A stretch of 41,698 nt of DNA from Prochlorococcus sp. AG-347-J22 (GCA_003279005.1 QCBY01000011.1:1-41698); one strand, 5' to 3'. Shown: positions 6,457 to 12,900, counted from the first letter of the stretch. The notes: generated by a model not told the origin, from the sequence alone. Program-made: numbers and translations.

Positions 6457-6496
6457 TACAGTTGATCAAAAAAAGGAGCTGATTGCTTATTTTTTT
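6457..6496 (+). repeat. Module D, degenerate copy after the cupin gene
   Basis: ACAGTTGATCAAAAAAAGGA, then AGC-tgatt-GCT and a T run. It resembles the 12,518 copy. Only an eight-codon frame follows (from 6500), so here the module does not serve a visible gene; it may act as a terminator for the cupin gene. Confidence 0.35.
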
Positions 6497-6541
6497 TATG
6501 ATGACTATGGGACAAATTTATTAAAAATCTCCTCTTTTATA

Positions 6542-6679
6542 TTATTCCAAAAAAACCTCATAACTTTTTTTATGTCCATGTGCTTGTGATCCATGATCAT
6601 TTACCTCCATTAAAGAAGACACATTTGGTATACCTGGAACAGAAATAATTGCAATGATTTCAGTTTTCTCATAATCCAT
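6542..6679 (-). CDS. His-rich hypothetical protein, 45 aa
   Basis: MDYEKTEIIAIISVPGIPNV leads to VNDHGSQAHGHKKSYEVFLE. Three His in seven residues suggest metal contact, but this is only compositional. No signal peptide. The lone position and modest length leave it uncertain. Confidence 0.4.
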   Translation of the reverse strand: MDYEKTEIIAIISVPGIPNVSSLMEVNDHGSQAHGHKKSYEVFLE

Positions 6680-6813
6680 TGAAATTAGTAAAAAATTTTT
6701 GACAAATTAAAAGTACATCGGATCAGCTATCAAAGAGATCTCAAGGATTAGAGATTTTTAACCCAAAGTTCACCAAATTTTTCTCTTGAAAGTAGATTAT
6801 AAATAACTTTCAA

Positions 6814-7122
6814 TTAACTTCTCCTTACCCAATCTGGAGATCCACTAAACCAATCAGCAATATCATCATTTCTGGGATCAAAATGATTTTCGTTTTCTAA
6901 ACCATCAAGTCCAAGATTTTGGATCAATCCATTTATTCCATCTGAATTTTGCTTTCCATATCTTCTTAAACTATTAGCTTTCTTAAGCCATGTCCATATA
7001 GTTGAATTATGTTTAGCTAACTTTTCTACATAAATTCTTTCCTCTAATAAAACCTCCTCATCTGCAGAAATCCTTTTAATAATGTCTTTGATCTTTAGAC
7101 GAGTTTTGTTTGTTAGAAACAT
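6814..7122 (-). CDS. Conserved-looking hypothetical protein, 102 aa
   Basis: Soluble protein. The N-terminal half is helical and basic (KTRLKIKDIIKRIS, EERIYVEKLAKH), the middle has TIWTWLKKANSLRRYG, and the C-terminus is acidic and aromatic (FDPRNDDIADWFSGSPDW). The dense pattern of Trp, Asp and Gly residues suggests a conserved cyanobacterial family, but I cannot name it. It stands alone with no operon partner. Confidence 0.65.
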   Translation of the reverse strand: MFLTNKTRLKIKDIIKRISADEEVLLEERIYVEKLAKHNSTIWTWLKKANSLRRYGKQNSDGINGLIQNLGLDGLENENHFDPRNDDIADWFSGSPDWVRRS

Positions 7123-7400
7123 ATTTATAAAATAAGTTAATTTTTTATAGAAGTTTTTTCATTGAATGTCTTGTCAATATTTATTTCAAGAAAAAAGATG
7201 TTTTAGGTGGGTTTCAAGGAGAAAAATATTCATTTAAAAACAGATATATTTTTTTGGTAATAACGACTACTTAAGTTGATTTGTATAACTTATCTTTAAA
7301 TAGCTCTTATATAAGATTCTTTAGCAAAATTAAGATTTAATTTATAAAAAAATTAGGAAAATTTATTTTGAAATTCGATCGCAATAAGTTAATTTAGTTC

Positions 7401-7452
7401 ATAACACTTTTTACTTTCCTAGGGAATAACTTTGATGGATAGTCAATACATA
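7401..7452 (+). repeat. Module A copy 1
   Basis: ACTTTCCTAGGGAATAACTT with TTGATGGATAGT following. Arms TTCC/GGAA form a short palindrome. Other copies: 8920, 11,467, 12,960, 15,147 and 17,957. The rest of 7123-7600 holds no gene; 7521-7578 resembles the segment that follows module A at 15,276. Confidence 0.55.
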
Positions 7453-7600
7453 TTCAAAGAAGCTTTCCAAACTTTACTCAAACCCTGAATTTTCGCTGGT
7501 ATTCTTTACTTTAAAAGGGAACTAGCTACTTGTTAATGAACTATGTAAAATTAGTCTTAGCAATCGATTTCAAAAACATATAAAAAATGTTTAGGATTAA

Positions 7601-7804
7601 ATGGCTGCACCTTCGAATTGGGAATTCTATAAAGAGGATCAAGCAAAGATTTTATGGGTCCATATTTGCTCCAAGGATATAAGAGGAGTTTCAATTTCAG
7701 TTAATAAATGGTGGAAGAAAAGGTATCCAGATTACAAAATGAGAATCGTTTCTAAGAAAGAAATTGAACGATTAAAAATGCAAAAGCATCAACAGCAGCA
7801 ATAA
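7601..7804 (+). CDS. Basic hypothetical protein, 67 aa
   Basis: MAAPSNWEFYKEDQAKILWV starts a compact, strongly basic protein with SVNKWWKKRYPDYKMR and a C-terminal KMQKHQQQQ. Aromatic/basic surfaces suggest nucleic acid or membrane contact, but no domain is recognised. The sequence upstream is a decayed repeat rather than a clear promoter. Confidence 0.5.
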   Translation: MAAPSNWEFYKEDQAKILWVHICSKDIRGVSISVNKWWKKRYPDYKMRIVSKKEIERLKMQKHQQQQ

Positions 7805-7805
7805 A

Positions 7806-7970
7806 ATTAATCTTCCGTAAATTTTGATTCTGAATACTTTTTGACTGGAACAAAATATCTCCATAAATAAAATGAATTCAGCATTTACAAAGTGTCAAAT
7901 TTGAAACTTAACAAGTTTTCTAAAATAGCTATTTCTCCAGGTTCATCAACTTTTTTAACCTATTTAGCCT
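7806..7970 (+). pseudogene. Truncated copy of the 3527 microprotein gene
   Basis: The leader and the first 100 coding bases match 3446-3610 closely. A one-base deletion after ATGAATTCAGCATTTACAAA shifts the frame and the CSG 3' end is missing. Non-functional. Confidence 0.65.
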
Positions 7971-8011
7971 TTTTTGTTTTTAGAATATATATAACTTAAA
8001 TTAATAGTAAA

Positions 8012-8275
8012 ATGAGTAAGATCAATTCAGACAATATTTCAAGCGAAAGCTATTACCCAATTGATAATAAAGAAATAGATGTTTCTGATCAGGAGAATGC
8101 CCCTTTAGAGACTGCAGTTTTAGATGATCAAGTATTTAACACAACTAAATTTGAATGGCCAGATAGCTATTGGTTTATTGCGGAAAGAACAAATGGAAGA
8201 CTTGCTATGATTGGCTTCATGGCTGTCATTATTAACTACACTCTATTTGGATGGATAGCATATCCTATCCTTTAA
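8012..8275 (+). CDS. hli: High-light-inducible protein (Hlip), 87-aa form
   Basis: Hlips are one-helix relatives of light-harvesting proteins; they bind chlorophyll and carotenoid in the thylakoid and protect photosystems in high light. The chlorophyll-binding helix is at residues 57-81: AERTNGRLAMIGFMAVIINY, with E58, N61, R63 and the AMIGF core. A 50-residue acidic N-terminal tail makes it longer than the 38-49 residue Hlips in this window. Its TAA abuts the ATG of the next gene (TAAATG), so the two are surely co-translated. Confidence 0.85.
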   Translation: MSKINSDNISSESYYPIDNKEIDVSDQENAPLETAVLDDQVFNTTKFEWPDSYWFIAERTNGRLAMIGFMAVIINYTLFGWIAYPIL

Positions 8276-8503
8276 ATGAGTAATTCTAATTTTGATAAAA
8301 ATGGTGTTGATAAGTTTGGAACGCATTGGCTTCAATATGCTGCGTTTGTCGTAACTGCATTTGCTATTTATTTTGGTTGGGCATTTTTCAATGATGCTAG
8401 TTTCCACCGTTACGCTGTAAAAATATTCAAGTTTTGGAATTGCAATGGATATAATCCTCTGAGTTATTGCATAATTCGTTGGAAAGTAGACTTTTACCCT
8501 TAA
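8276..8503 (+). CDS. Hlip-linked membrane protein, 75 aa, doubtful C-terminus
   Basis: Start touches the stop of the Hlip gene. Residues 16-40 (THWLQYAAFVVTAFAIYFGW) form one membrane span. After AFFND the composition becomes odd (SFHRYAVKIFKFWNCNGYNP and further Cys/Trp), which suggests a frameshift that has extended a protein of about 40 residues. The last four bases overlap the end of the convergent DUF1651 gene. A role beside the Hlip in the thylakoid is inferred from coupling only. Confidence 0.5.
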   Translation: MSNSNFDKNGVDKFGTHWLQYAAFVVTAFAIYFGWAFFNDASFHRYAVKIFKFWNCNGYNPLSYCIIRWKVDFYP

Positions 8504-8748
8504 AAATAACTTCCAAAAATACTAGTCTTTTCCCAACCGCCCTCCAATAACTGCTTATATTCCTTTCTTGCATCTTCGATAGATTCAACTCTTGAACCTT
8601 TCATAACTGGTTTACTTGATCTTTTATAAACACACCCATAACTTATCTCTATTGCATTAATTCTTGAAGATGGCTTACTAATATCCTCAAATGGCTTAAA
8701 TATTTTTATTCGATTCCTTTGCTTATTTATCAAAGTAAACTCTTTCAT
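8500..8748 (-). CDS. DUF1651-like protein, 82 aa
   Basis: The size and the C-terminal signature of an Ala-Arg helix followed by Leu-Leu-x-x-Gly-Trp (EDARKEYKQLLEGGWEKT) match DUF1651, a family of tiny proteins multiplied in marine picocyanobacteria. The N-terminal half is basic with beta character. Function of the family is unknown. Converges with, and overlaps by four bases, the 8276 frame. Confidence 0.55.
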   Translation of the reverse strand: MKEFTLINKQRNRIKIFKPFEDISKPSSRINAIEISYGCVYKRSSKPVMKGSRVESIEDARKEYKQLLEGGWEKTSIFGSYF

Positions 8749-8817
8749 TAATATTGTTAATGTTGCTACTGATCTACAACTGTCTGCTCAAATTGTAGTT
8801 TTCTTACAAGTTTATTT

Positions 8818-8919
8818 ATGGCTTACCATGTTGCGGTTTTCCGTTCAGACAGTAAGACTGCTTGTTGTTTATTGTACGGAGTTGAATATAACTTTAATAC
8901 TAATGTGATTTACCTTTAA
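8818..8919 (+). CDS. MADQ/MAYH family micro-ORF, 33 aa
   Basis: MAYHVAVFRSDSKTACCLLY with GVEYNFNTNVIYL. Matches the first half of the broken gene at 5718, including the bases before the start (AAGTTTATTTATG against AAGTCAATGTATG). Compared with that copy it ends early, so it may itself be truncated. Confidence 0.35.
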   Translation: MAYHVAVFRSDSKTACCLLYGVEYNFNTNVIYL

Positions 8920-8970
8920 ACCATCCTTTACTTTCCTAAATAGGAACTTTGATGGATAATAAATTTATAC
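8920..8970 (+). repeat. Module A copy 2
   Basis: Best preserved palindrome: TTTCCTAAATAGGAACTTTG with arms TTCCTA/TAGGAA, then GATGGATAAT. Followed 130 bp later by a module C, as at 15,147. Confidence 0.6.
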
Positions 8971-9033
8971 TCAAAAAAGTTTGAGTAACCTCCTACTAAA
9001 AGCTTTTAAAATCTCTAATATTCCTTGACATGA

Positions 9034-9083
9034 ATGAAGAAATTTTTTGGCTAATGAAAGTGTACCAGCATTTATAGCAATGC
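9034..9083 (+). pseudogene. Fragment resembling the 5' end of the EVE gene
   Basis: TTTTTTGGCTAATGAAAGTG then ACCAG and TTATAGCA match the start of the EVE-domain gene at 18,093-18,135 (TACTGGCTAATGAAGAGTGA, ACCAG, TTATAGCA). Only about 50 bases align, followed by module C. Reads as a short decayed duplicate. Confidence 0.45.
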
Positions 9084-9100
9084 ATCTTAAAAATAAGAAA

Positions 9101-9130
9101 AATTCCGTCCACACCTATTACGCACTTTTT
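9101..9130 (+). repeat. Module C copy 1
   Basis: AATTCCGTCCACACCTATTA then CGCACTTTTT. Compare 15,331 (AATTCCGTCCACACCTCGTC then CACACTTTTC). It marks the left edge of the 530-bp duplicated Hlip block. Confidence 0.55.
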
Positions 9131-9219
9131 TAATAAAAATTTTTTATTAAAAAAAATCAAATATCTTTATAAAAAAAACCAACTTTCATCCCACAAGCTG
9201 GCTTTCATGACGATCTTGG

Positions 9220-9369
9220 TTAAATAAATTCTAAAATGATCCCAGGTACGATTTGTCCAATTGTTATATAGGCCCCAACTAAAGCAATAACACCATTAAG
9301 AGCGAATCTACCATTTAATTTCTCCGCACTTATTTTTTGAGGATCGATTTTTCTTTTTTGATTTTCCAT
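9220..9369 (-). CDS. hli: High-light-inducible protein, 49 aa, eroding copy
   Basis: One-helix chlorophyll-binding thylakoid protein. Helix AEKLNGRFALNGVIALVGAY, then TIGQIVPGI. Compared with the copy at 16,040 it has Asn for Val in the helix, Ile for Thr in the TGQ turn, and the stop codon has mutated from TAA to TTA, adding LEFI-type residues at the end. Its ATG overlaps the previous gene's stop (TAATG). Probably a decaying paralog, though still open. Confidence 0.7.
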   Translation of the reverse strand: MENQKRKIDPQKISAEKLNGRFALNGVIALVGAYITIGQIVPGIILEFI

Positions 9370-9485
9370 TAAAATACATCTGGAATAAGTTGACCAGTTG
9401 TTACATATGTTCCTACTAAAATCATGAAAGCCATCATGGCTGATCTTCCTATGGCTCTGTCGAGAATATCTTTGTTTGAATTCAT
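9369..9485 (-). CDS. hli: High-light-inducible protein, 38 aa, eroding copy
   Basis: Minimal Hlip: DRAIGRSAMMAFMILVGTYV, then TTGQLIPDVF. Relative to the 16,183 copy a Pro in GRPAMMAF is Ser and the Gly of the terminal PGVF is Asp. First gene of a two-gene operon with a one-base stop/start overlap to the 49-aa Hlip. Such coupled pairs may form heterodimers, as Hlips act as dimers. Confidence 0.7.
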   Translation of the reverse strand: MNSNKDILDRAIGRSAMMAFMILVGTYVTTGQLIPDVF

Positions 9486-9636
9486 TTCAATATGAAGCTA
9501 ATGATAAAATATTACTAATTGCAACTAAAAAGCAAGAGAGGCCTGTATAATTTGAACTTATTCTCACACTATTGAATCAAATATGTCGCAGATTACTTTA
9601 AAATAATTATCTCATAAATTTTATCTAAATACTTAA

Positions 9637-9753
9637 ATGATTAATAACGAAGCTTTGGAAAAAAGAATTGAAAACTTAGAAAAAGAAGTTCAACATTTAA
9701 AAGCCGTATTACAGTATCAAATAAAAAATAAGAAAAGATCAATTAGTAGTTAA
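9637..9753 (+). CDS. Coiled-coil micro-protein, 38 aa
   Basis: MINNEALEKRIENLEKEVQH continues LKAVLQYQIK with Leu/Ile/Val at a and d positions through about four heptads, then a basic tail (NKKRSISS). Likely a dimerising helix. No family recognised; a real gene is supported by the clean heptad pattern. Confidence 0.5.
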   Translation: MINNEALEKRIENLEKEVQHLKAVLQYQIKNKKRSISS

Positions 9754-9846
9754 TTTAAGTTGAATTAACAGCAAGTTGTATTATTTGATGTTGATTAAAA
9801 CTAGATCTCTAAATTAATTTAATATTGATAGTAAATTTGTTGGCTA

Positions 9847-10035
9847 ATGGAAGTTTTGCTTTTTGCACTATTTTTTATAGTTTCACTTATATTCTTTGTT
9901 TCAGGTAAAGATGATTTCGGAAGAAAAGAAAAAAGATTAATAATTAAAAACATAGAAAAAAAAGAGGTTAAAAAGGAGATGGGACTTGAACAAAAAGATG
10001 AAGTCAGAAAGGAAGTAGAATTGGAATCAACTTAA
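9847..10035 (+). CDS. Membrane anchor with charged tail, 62 aa
   Basis: Residues 1-20 form one membrane span (MEVLLFALFFIVSLIFFVSG). The rest is a long Lys/Glu-rich helical tail (KKEVKKEMGLEQKDEVRKEV). The tail probably faces the cytoplasm. The gene 11 nt downstream encodes a second small membrane protein, and the pair was once duplicated at 1.2 kb, so they are likely an operon. Function unknown. Confidence 0.6.
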   Translation: MEVLLFALFFIVSLIFFVSGKDDFGRKEKRLIIKNIEKKEVKKEMGLEQKDEVRKEVELEST

Positions 10036-10046
10036 TTAAAGTATCA

Positions 10047-10199
10047 ATGATTTATGGTTTTGCTTATCTAGGAATGGTTCTTGCAATTAGTGTAGGGTGG
10101 GTTGCACTTGCAGTTTTAAAAAAACCTGAATTTATTGAAAAGCCAATTGAGGAATTAAAGAAAAAAATTAGGCCTCTTTTAAGATCTAAAGAAGATTAA
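10047..10199 (+). CDS. Single-span membrane protein, 50 aa
   Basis: MIYGFAYLGMVLAISVGWVA forms a membrane span to about residue 24, followed by a charged helix (KKPEFIEKPIEELKKKIRPL) and a short tail. The layout is reminiscent of small photosystem-associated subunits, but no family is assigned. Its decayed duplicate is at 1248. Probably co-transcribed with the preceding gene. Confidence 0.6.
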   Translation: MIYGFAYLGMVLAISVGWVALAVLKKPEFIEKPIEELKKKIRPLLRSKED

Positions 10200-10242
10200 T
10201 TAAAGATAATTCATCTCAAAATATATTGTTTTTATTTTAAAC

Positions 10243-10297
10243 GCAGAATTGATAACTTATTATGATTTTTTTAAGAATGTAGCTGATACAAAATAGT
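10243..10297 (+). pseudogene. 3' remnant of the lipoprotein family
   Basis: GAATTGATAACTTATTATGA and AATGTAGCTGATACAAAATAG match the end of the broken lipoprotein gene at 4785-4840. Nothing of the 5' part remains. Confidence 0.55.
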
Positions 10298-10336
10298 AGC
10301 GATTCATTATCTAAAATATATCATTTTATTTATAAC

Positions 10337-10556
10337 TTATCCGCCTTCCTCAACATTTGATTCTTTAAAAACAAGCGCATCTAGTTCTTCTTCTTTTTTT
10401 CAATATTTGCAAATTTCATTTCTGCAATTTCAATAATTGCTTTATTAACATTTTTAAGCTATTTCTTAATAATTCTTTTTGGGGTTTTTATTGATTCCAA
10501 TTTAATTATAATTCTCTTTATTTTCTTTAAATGCAATTCCCTGACTCCAAAAATTT
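10337..10556 (-). pseudogene. Frameshifted hypothetical gene
   Basis: Three protein-like pieces lie in different frames: NFWSQGIAFKENKENYN at the start, LKNVNKAIIEIAEMKFANIE in the middle (after an in-frame TAG), and EEELDALVFKESNVEEGG at the end. One shift falls in a run of A after ANIEK. Joined they would give a soluble acidic protein of roughly 70 residues. Directly downstream of the lipoprotein gene at 10,558. Confidence 0.45.
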
Positions 10557-10557
10557 T

Positions 10558-10875
10558 CTAATTATTAAATTTGTAGTTTGTTTTTATAGTTTTTATTATT
10601 GAATTTTGCGGTTCTTCGCTTGGAAAACAATTAATAATTTTATATTTTCCGCCTTTCTTATTAGTTTCTACAACTGTAAATTCCACATACTTACCTATTC
10701 CATCAATTAAGTTCTTGACTTCTATATTCACTATCTCTTCATTTTCATTTTCGATAATACGAGATTTTCCCCCGCAACTAATTAATGCATTTTCTTTGGT
10801 AAGAAAAAAATCTTTATCATTACTGCATGAGGACATAAAAAATAAAGAAAATACTATCAAAAGAAGTTTTTTCAT
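10558..10875 (-). CDS. Putative lipoprotein, 105 aa
   Basis: Type II signal: MKKLLLIVFSLFFMSSCSND, with the lipobox Cys at residue 17, so it is probably lipid-anchored in the envelope or thylakoid lumen side. The mature part is mainly beta with two further Cys (LISCGG and INCFPSEEP) that could pair. The small size and lack of enzymatic motifs give no function. A frameshifted gene follows on the same strand. Confidence 0.65.
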   Translation of the reverse strand: MKKLLLIVFSLFFMSSCSNDKDFFLTKENALISCGGKSRIIENENEEIVNIEVKNLIDGIGKYVEFTVVETNKKGGKYKIINCFPSEEPQNSIIKTIKTNYKFNN

Positions 10876-11047
10876 AATTAAAAGTTGCTATTCGTAATTA
10901 ATTTATAAAGCAAATTTATTAAGAAGCGGTTAAAAATTTTTGGTTTATTTTTGATTAATTAAATCTCTCCATAAACAAGCCATAACATAAAAGAAAGAAA
11001 GACTTGAAAAAGTTATTAAAAAAAAAGAATGGTTCAATTTTCTATTA

Positions 11048-11152
11048 CTAGATAATTCCTAGTAATCCTCCAGTGAAACCAACAGTGGCAAAGAAAATGA
11101 ACTCAAGCAAATCGTTTGGGGCAGAGTTCATCAATAAACTGATATGAATCAT
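11048..11152 (-). CDS. Single-span micro-protein, 34 aa
   Basis: MIHISLLMNSAPNDLLEFIF with FATVGFTGGLLGII gives one membrane segment containing GxxGG. ATG at 11,131 (MNSAPND) is an alternative start. It begins 4 nt after the end of the 64-aa secreted protein gene, so the two are likely co-expressed. No family recognised. Confidence 0.45.
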   Translation of the reverse strand: MIHISLLMNSAPNDLLEFIFFATVGFTGGLLGII

Positions 11153-11156
11153 AATT

Positions 11157-11351
11157 TTATGACTTGAGAGACTCTTTTAAATCAAACTTTTCAGCTTTTT
11201 CAATTTGACATTCAGTATCATCTTCAGCGCATTTGATCTCGGCTTTTTTGTTCATATGGCTACTGCAACCACCTGCGATAACTGGTAAACCGGTTGAAGC
11301 TGTAAAACTAGTTAAACATGCAAAAGCGATATAAGGAAAAAGTTTTTTCAT
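11157..11351 (-). CDS. Small secreted Cys-containing protein, 64 aa
   Basis: Signal peptide at residues 1-26 (MKKLFPYIAFACLTSFTAST) followed by GGCSSHMNKKAEIKCAEDD and TECQIEKAEK. Three Cys in the mature part could form a disulfide or bind metal. The charged C-terminus is helical. The GGC may alternatively be a lipidation site. Likely exported; role unknown. Confidence 0.6.
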   Translation of the reverse strand: MKKLFPYIAFACLTSFTASTGLPVIAGGCSSHMNKKAEIKCAEDDTECQIEKAEKFDLKESLKS

Positions 11352-11466
11352 TTAATTGTTACTTTATGTAAACTTATTATGTTACATAAAAAGCTCAACT
11401 GCGAGTAACTGATAATTTGAAAGAAATTTATCAAGTCATCTTTATGATGCAGTGTGATCGCGTGCA

Positions 11467-11505
11467 CACCATACCCACCATGACTTTCTTAAGTAGGAAA
11501 TTTCT
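11467..11505 (+). repeat. Module A copy 3, degenerate
   Basis: CATACCCACCATGACTTTCT, then TAAGTAGGAAATTTC. It keeps the CATACC..ACC lead seen at 15,150 and 17,960 and the TTTC/GAAA arms. The surrounding 11,352-11,885 has no gene. Confidence 0.45.
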
Positions 11506-11631
11506 TTTACTAATATTGTTCGATAAACTAAACAAAAGCTTTGAATTTGGCTGACTTACGAAAAAGTTAACAAAATTCCATTCCAGTAGTACTGTTTCCA
11601 GCAAATTGTAAAAATATAACTTAAATGAATT

Positions 11632-11718
11632 ACTGGCTAATTAAAAGTCCACCCGTTAGAAATTACTTGGATCTCGAGTAATCGTAATTTTTTACCCAAA
11701 ACGTACCCAAACTTTTTT
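11632..11718 (+). repeat. EVE-like fragment followed by module C remnant
   Basis: AAATTACTGGCTAATTAAAA matches the EVE gene start (NYWLMK becomes NYWLIK, then a stop after 18 codons). At 11,692 TACCCAAAACGTACCCAAAC and a T run repeat the doubled layout of module C with several changes. Order A, EVE-like, C as at 8.9-9.1 kb. Confidence 0.45.
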
Positions 11719-11785
11719 AAATTTGAAATTAATACCTTTGTAGATATTTTTCTGCTCATTATTTTTACTTTGAGAGTTTTTTGCT

Positions 11786-11885
11786 CCTTAATCCGTATAA
11801 TTTTGTTCCTCTAACCGCACACATAAAACTTGAGATTAACTATTCAAATGAATTAGAACATTAATGTAGTTAAGAGGTAAGTCTT
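11786..11885 (+). repeat. Module F copy 1, leader of the 11,886 gene
   Basis: Contains GTTCCTCTAACCGCACACA and TTCAAATGAATTAGAACATT, shared with 14,290-14,346 and, less well, 12,820-12,885. It ends at a ribosome site (GAGG) and the ATG. Probably a promoter/leader duplicated together with small genes. Confidence 0.5.
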
Positions 11886-12038
11886 ATGGCACTAAACGAC
11901 TCATTCACCATCCAAGAGATGGACTTGGATACAAAAGATCTCTCTTACGATATTAAGGCAAAAGAACTTGAAGCTTATTGGAACAAAGAGTGCGAAATTC
12001 ATCCTAGCAATAATCATTGCAAAACTTTTTGCGATTAA
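11886..12038 (+). CDS. Micro-protein with CP12-like C-terminal motif, 50 aa
   Basis: MALNDSFTIQEMDLDTKDLS, then a helix (KAKELEAYWNK) and the terminus CEIHPSNNHCKTFCD. C-x8-C with Pro four residues after the first Cys, then a Cys-basic-x-aromatic-x-Asp end, matches the GAPDH-binding loop of CP12 (CxxxPxxxxCRxYDD type). CP12 is a redox switch that holds GAPDH and phosphoribulokinase inactive in the dark; its N-terminal Cys pair is absent here. GAGG ribosome site upstream. The CP12 link is a motif match by eye. Confidence 0.55.
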   Translation: MALNDSFTIQEMDLDTKDLSYDIKAKELEAYWNKECEIHPSNNHCKTFCD

Positions 12039-12124
12039 TACTTGAAATTTTTAAGTATTCTTACGCTTGATTTTTATATATCATCCGTACTAAACCATAA
12101 TCAGATAGAAAGGAGTAAAAGCAG

Positions 12125-12226
12125 ATGACTAATTTAGCTATTGAGATTCTATTTTGGGCAATTTTAGTTTCTTATATAGGATTAAGATTTTCTAAAACCT
12201 GGGATAGCTTCAAAAATCAGTATTAA
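12125..12226 (+). CDS. Single-span membrane peptide, 33 aa
   Basis: MTNLAIEILFWAILVSYIGL gives one membrane span, then RFSKTWDSFKNQY. Good ribosome site AAGGAG 9 nt upstream. The next gene starts 14 nt later behind AGGAGG, so they form an operon flanked by the two CP12-like micro-genes. The size and shape resemble small photosystem or NDH subunits, but no family is assigned. Confidence 0.55.
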   Translation: MTNLAIEILFWAILVSYIGLRFSKTWDSFKNQY

Positions 12227-12240
12227 CTAGGAGGACAAAA

Positions 12241-12387
12241 ATGAAACTTCAAACACAATTCACAGTTCCAAATAAAGATCTGCGGGATCTTGATTATGTA
12301 AATAAAGTAGAAATTTTAGAAGAAACTTTTAAGAGAGCATGTCAAGATTACCCAACTAAAGAAGATTGCTTAGTTTGTTGTAAATGA
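12241..12387 (+). CDS. Second micro-protein with CP12-like C-terminal motif, 48 aa
   Basis: MKLQTQFTVPNKDLRDLDYV, a helix (KVEILEETFKRA) and the end CQDYPTKEDCLVCCK. Again C-x8-C with Pro at +4 after the first Cys, as in the CP12 C-terminal loop; two extra Cys follow. Strong AGGAGG ribosome site. The N-terminus differs from the 11,886 protein, so the motif is shared without the rest. It could bind GAPDH, or be a small metal or redox protein. Confidence 0.55.
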   Translation: MKLQTQFTVPNKDLRDLDYVNKVEILEETFKRACQDYPTKEDCLVCCK

Positions 12388-12415
12388 CTATTCATTAATA
12401 GATTTTCATAGCTTA

Positions 12416-12465
12416 TAAATTTTAAAAATATTCTTGCAGGTGCCTGCTCTTGTTCTGGCTAAATA
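12416..12465 (+). pseudogene. 3' end of the CSG microprotein family
   Basis: TTTTAAAAATATTCTTGCAG and the following bases encode FKNILAGACSCSG-stop, matching FKNIFAGFFTCSG at 3640-3682. No start is joined to it. A module D follows 50 bp later, as after the 3527 gene. Confidence 0.5.
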
Positions 12466-12517
12466 ACTTACTTTTATATTTATATAAGAGGAACTTAAAA
12501 GCTAGGATAGATATTGA

Positions 12518-12561
12518 TTGACAGTCGATCTTATTAGGGGGCAATTAGCTCCTTTTTTTTT
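12518..12561 (+). repeat. Module D copy with strongest hairpin
   Basis: TTGACAGTCGATCTTATTAG, then GGGGGC-aatta-GCTCCT with G-U pairs and a run of nine T. Here the module looks like an intrinsic terminator and lies just past the 3' end of the minus-strand 12,578 gene rather than before a plus-strand gene. Confidence 0.5.
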
Positions 12562-12577
12562 GAACATACTGATCATT

Positions 12578-12697
12578 TCAACTTTTAGCTATTGCTTTTT
12601 CAAATGTAGAAAAGAGAGTATATAAGCTATTTAATGCGATGAACCAAATCATTAATGATCTTCCGTGCTTTGTTAATTGAAGTGTTCTTTGAGTCAT
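12578..12697 (-). CDS. Small membrane-associated protein, 39 aa
   Basis: MTQRTLQLTKHGRSLMIWFI followed by ALNSLYTLFSTFEKAIAKS. A basic start and one hydrophobic span. The first codons recur at 13,963 (MTQRTNQLNQYRRS then stop), showing a decayed duplicate. Hlip-like GRxxM spacing is present (HGRSLMIW), but the rest does not fit Hlips. Function unknown. Confidence 0.45.
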   Translation of the reverse strand: MTQRTLQLTKHGRSLMIWFIALNSLYTLFSTFEKAIAKS

Positions 12698-12715
12698 TTT
12701 GGCTTTTTAAAAAGT

Positions 12716-12761
12716 ATGGTTGGCTTCAGTTGTATCCCTGCAACTGTCTCATGACAACCAT
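12716..12761. other. Nested inverted repeat, candidate structured RNA
   Basis: Outer arms ATGGTTG (12,716-12,722) and CAACCAT (12,755-12,761) enclose inner arms CAGTTG and CAACTG (12,727-12,746). A second copy at 14,178-14,222 keeps CAGTTG/CAAC and the flanking CTCATGAC-ACCATG. A folded RNA (leader or small RNA) or a protein-binding site is possible. Confidence 0.45.
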
Positions 12762-12804
12762 GTATTAATCATAGATAATATATTTAAATCTATAAGTAAA
12801 TATA

Positions 12805-12900
12805 CTTACCTCTTACCGTACTTTATCGTTCACTAAACCGTACATTAAGATATTCATGATCGACATGAGTTATTAGTTAGAACATTTGCTTTCGCTAGGT
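12805..12900 (+). repeat. Module F copy 2, degenerate
   Basis: TACCTCTTACCGTACTTTAT, CACTAAACCGTACA and AGTTAGAACATTT align with copies at 11,786 and 14,267. It continues the block that starts with the nested inverted repeat. Arms CTAGGT (12,895) and ACCTAG (12,918) form a further small hairpin. Confidence 0.45.

Larger units (their letters stand above)
9101..9630 (-). repeat. Duplicated Hlip block, older copy
   Basis: Aligns over its whole length with 15,911-16,440: module C, two overlapping Hlip genes, and about 110 bp of upstream sequence including a shared AGATTACT-TTAAATAATTAT phrase and a TATACA/GATACA -10-like box. Both copies have the same orientation, so this is a dispersed direct duplication 6.8 kb apart. 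Confidence 0.75.

Noticed and set aside
12416..12465. CSCSG tail with an upstream Ala-Gly pair as a lanthipeptide-like precursor
   Set aside because: No full leader, no modification enzyme gene in the window, and the copy lacks a start; the resemblance is only a few residues.
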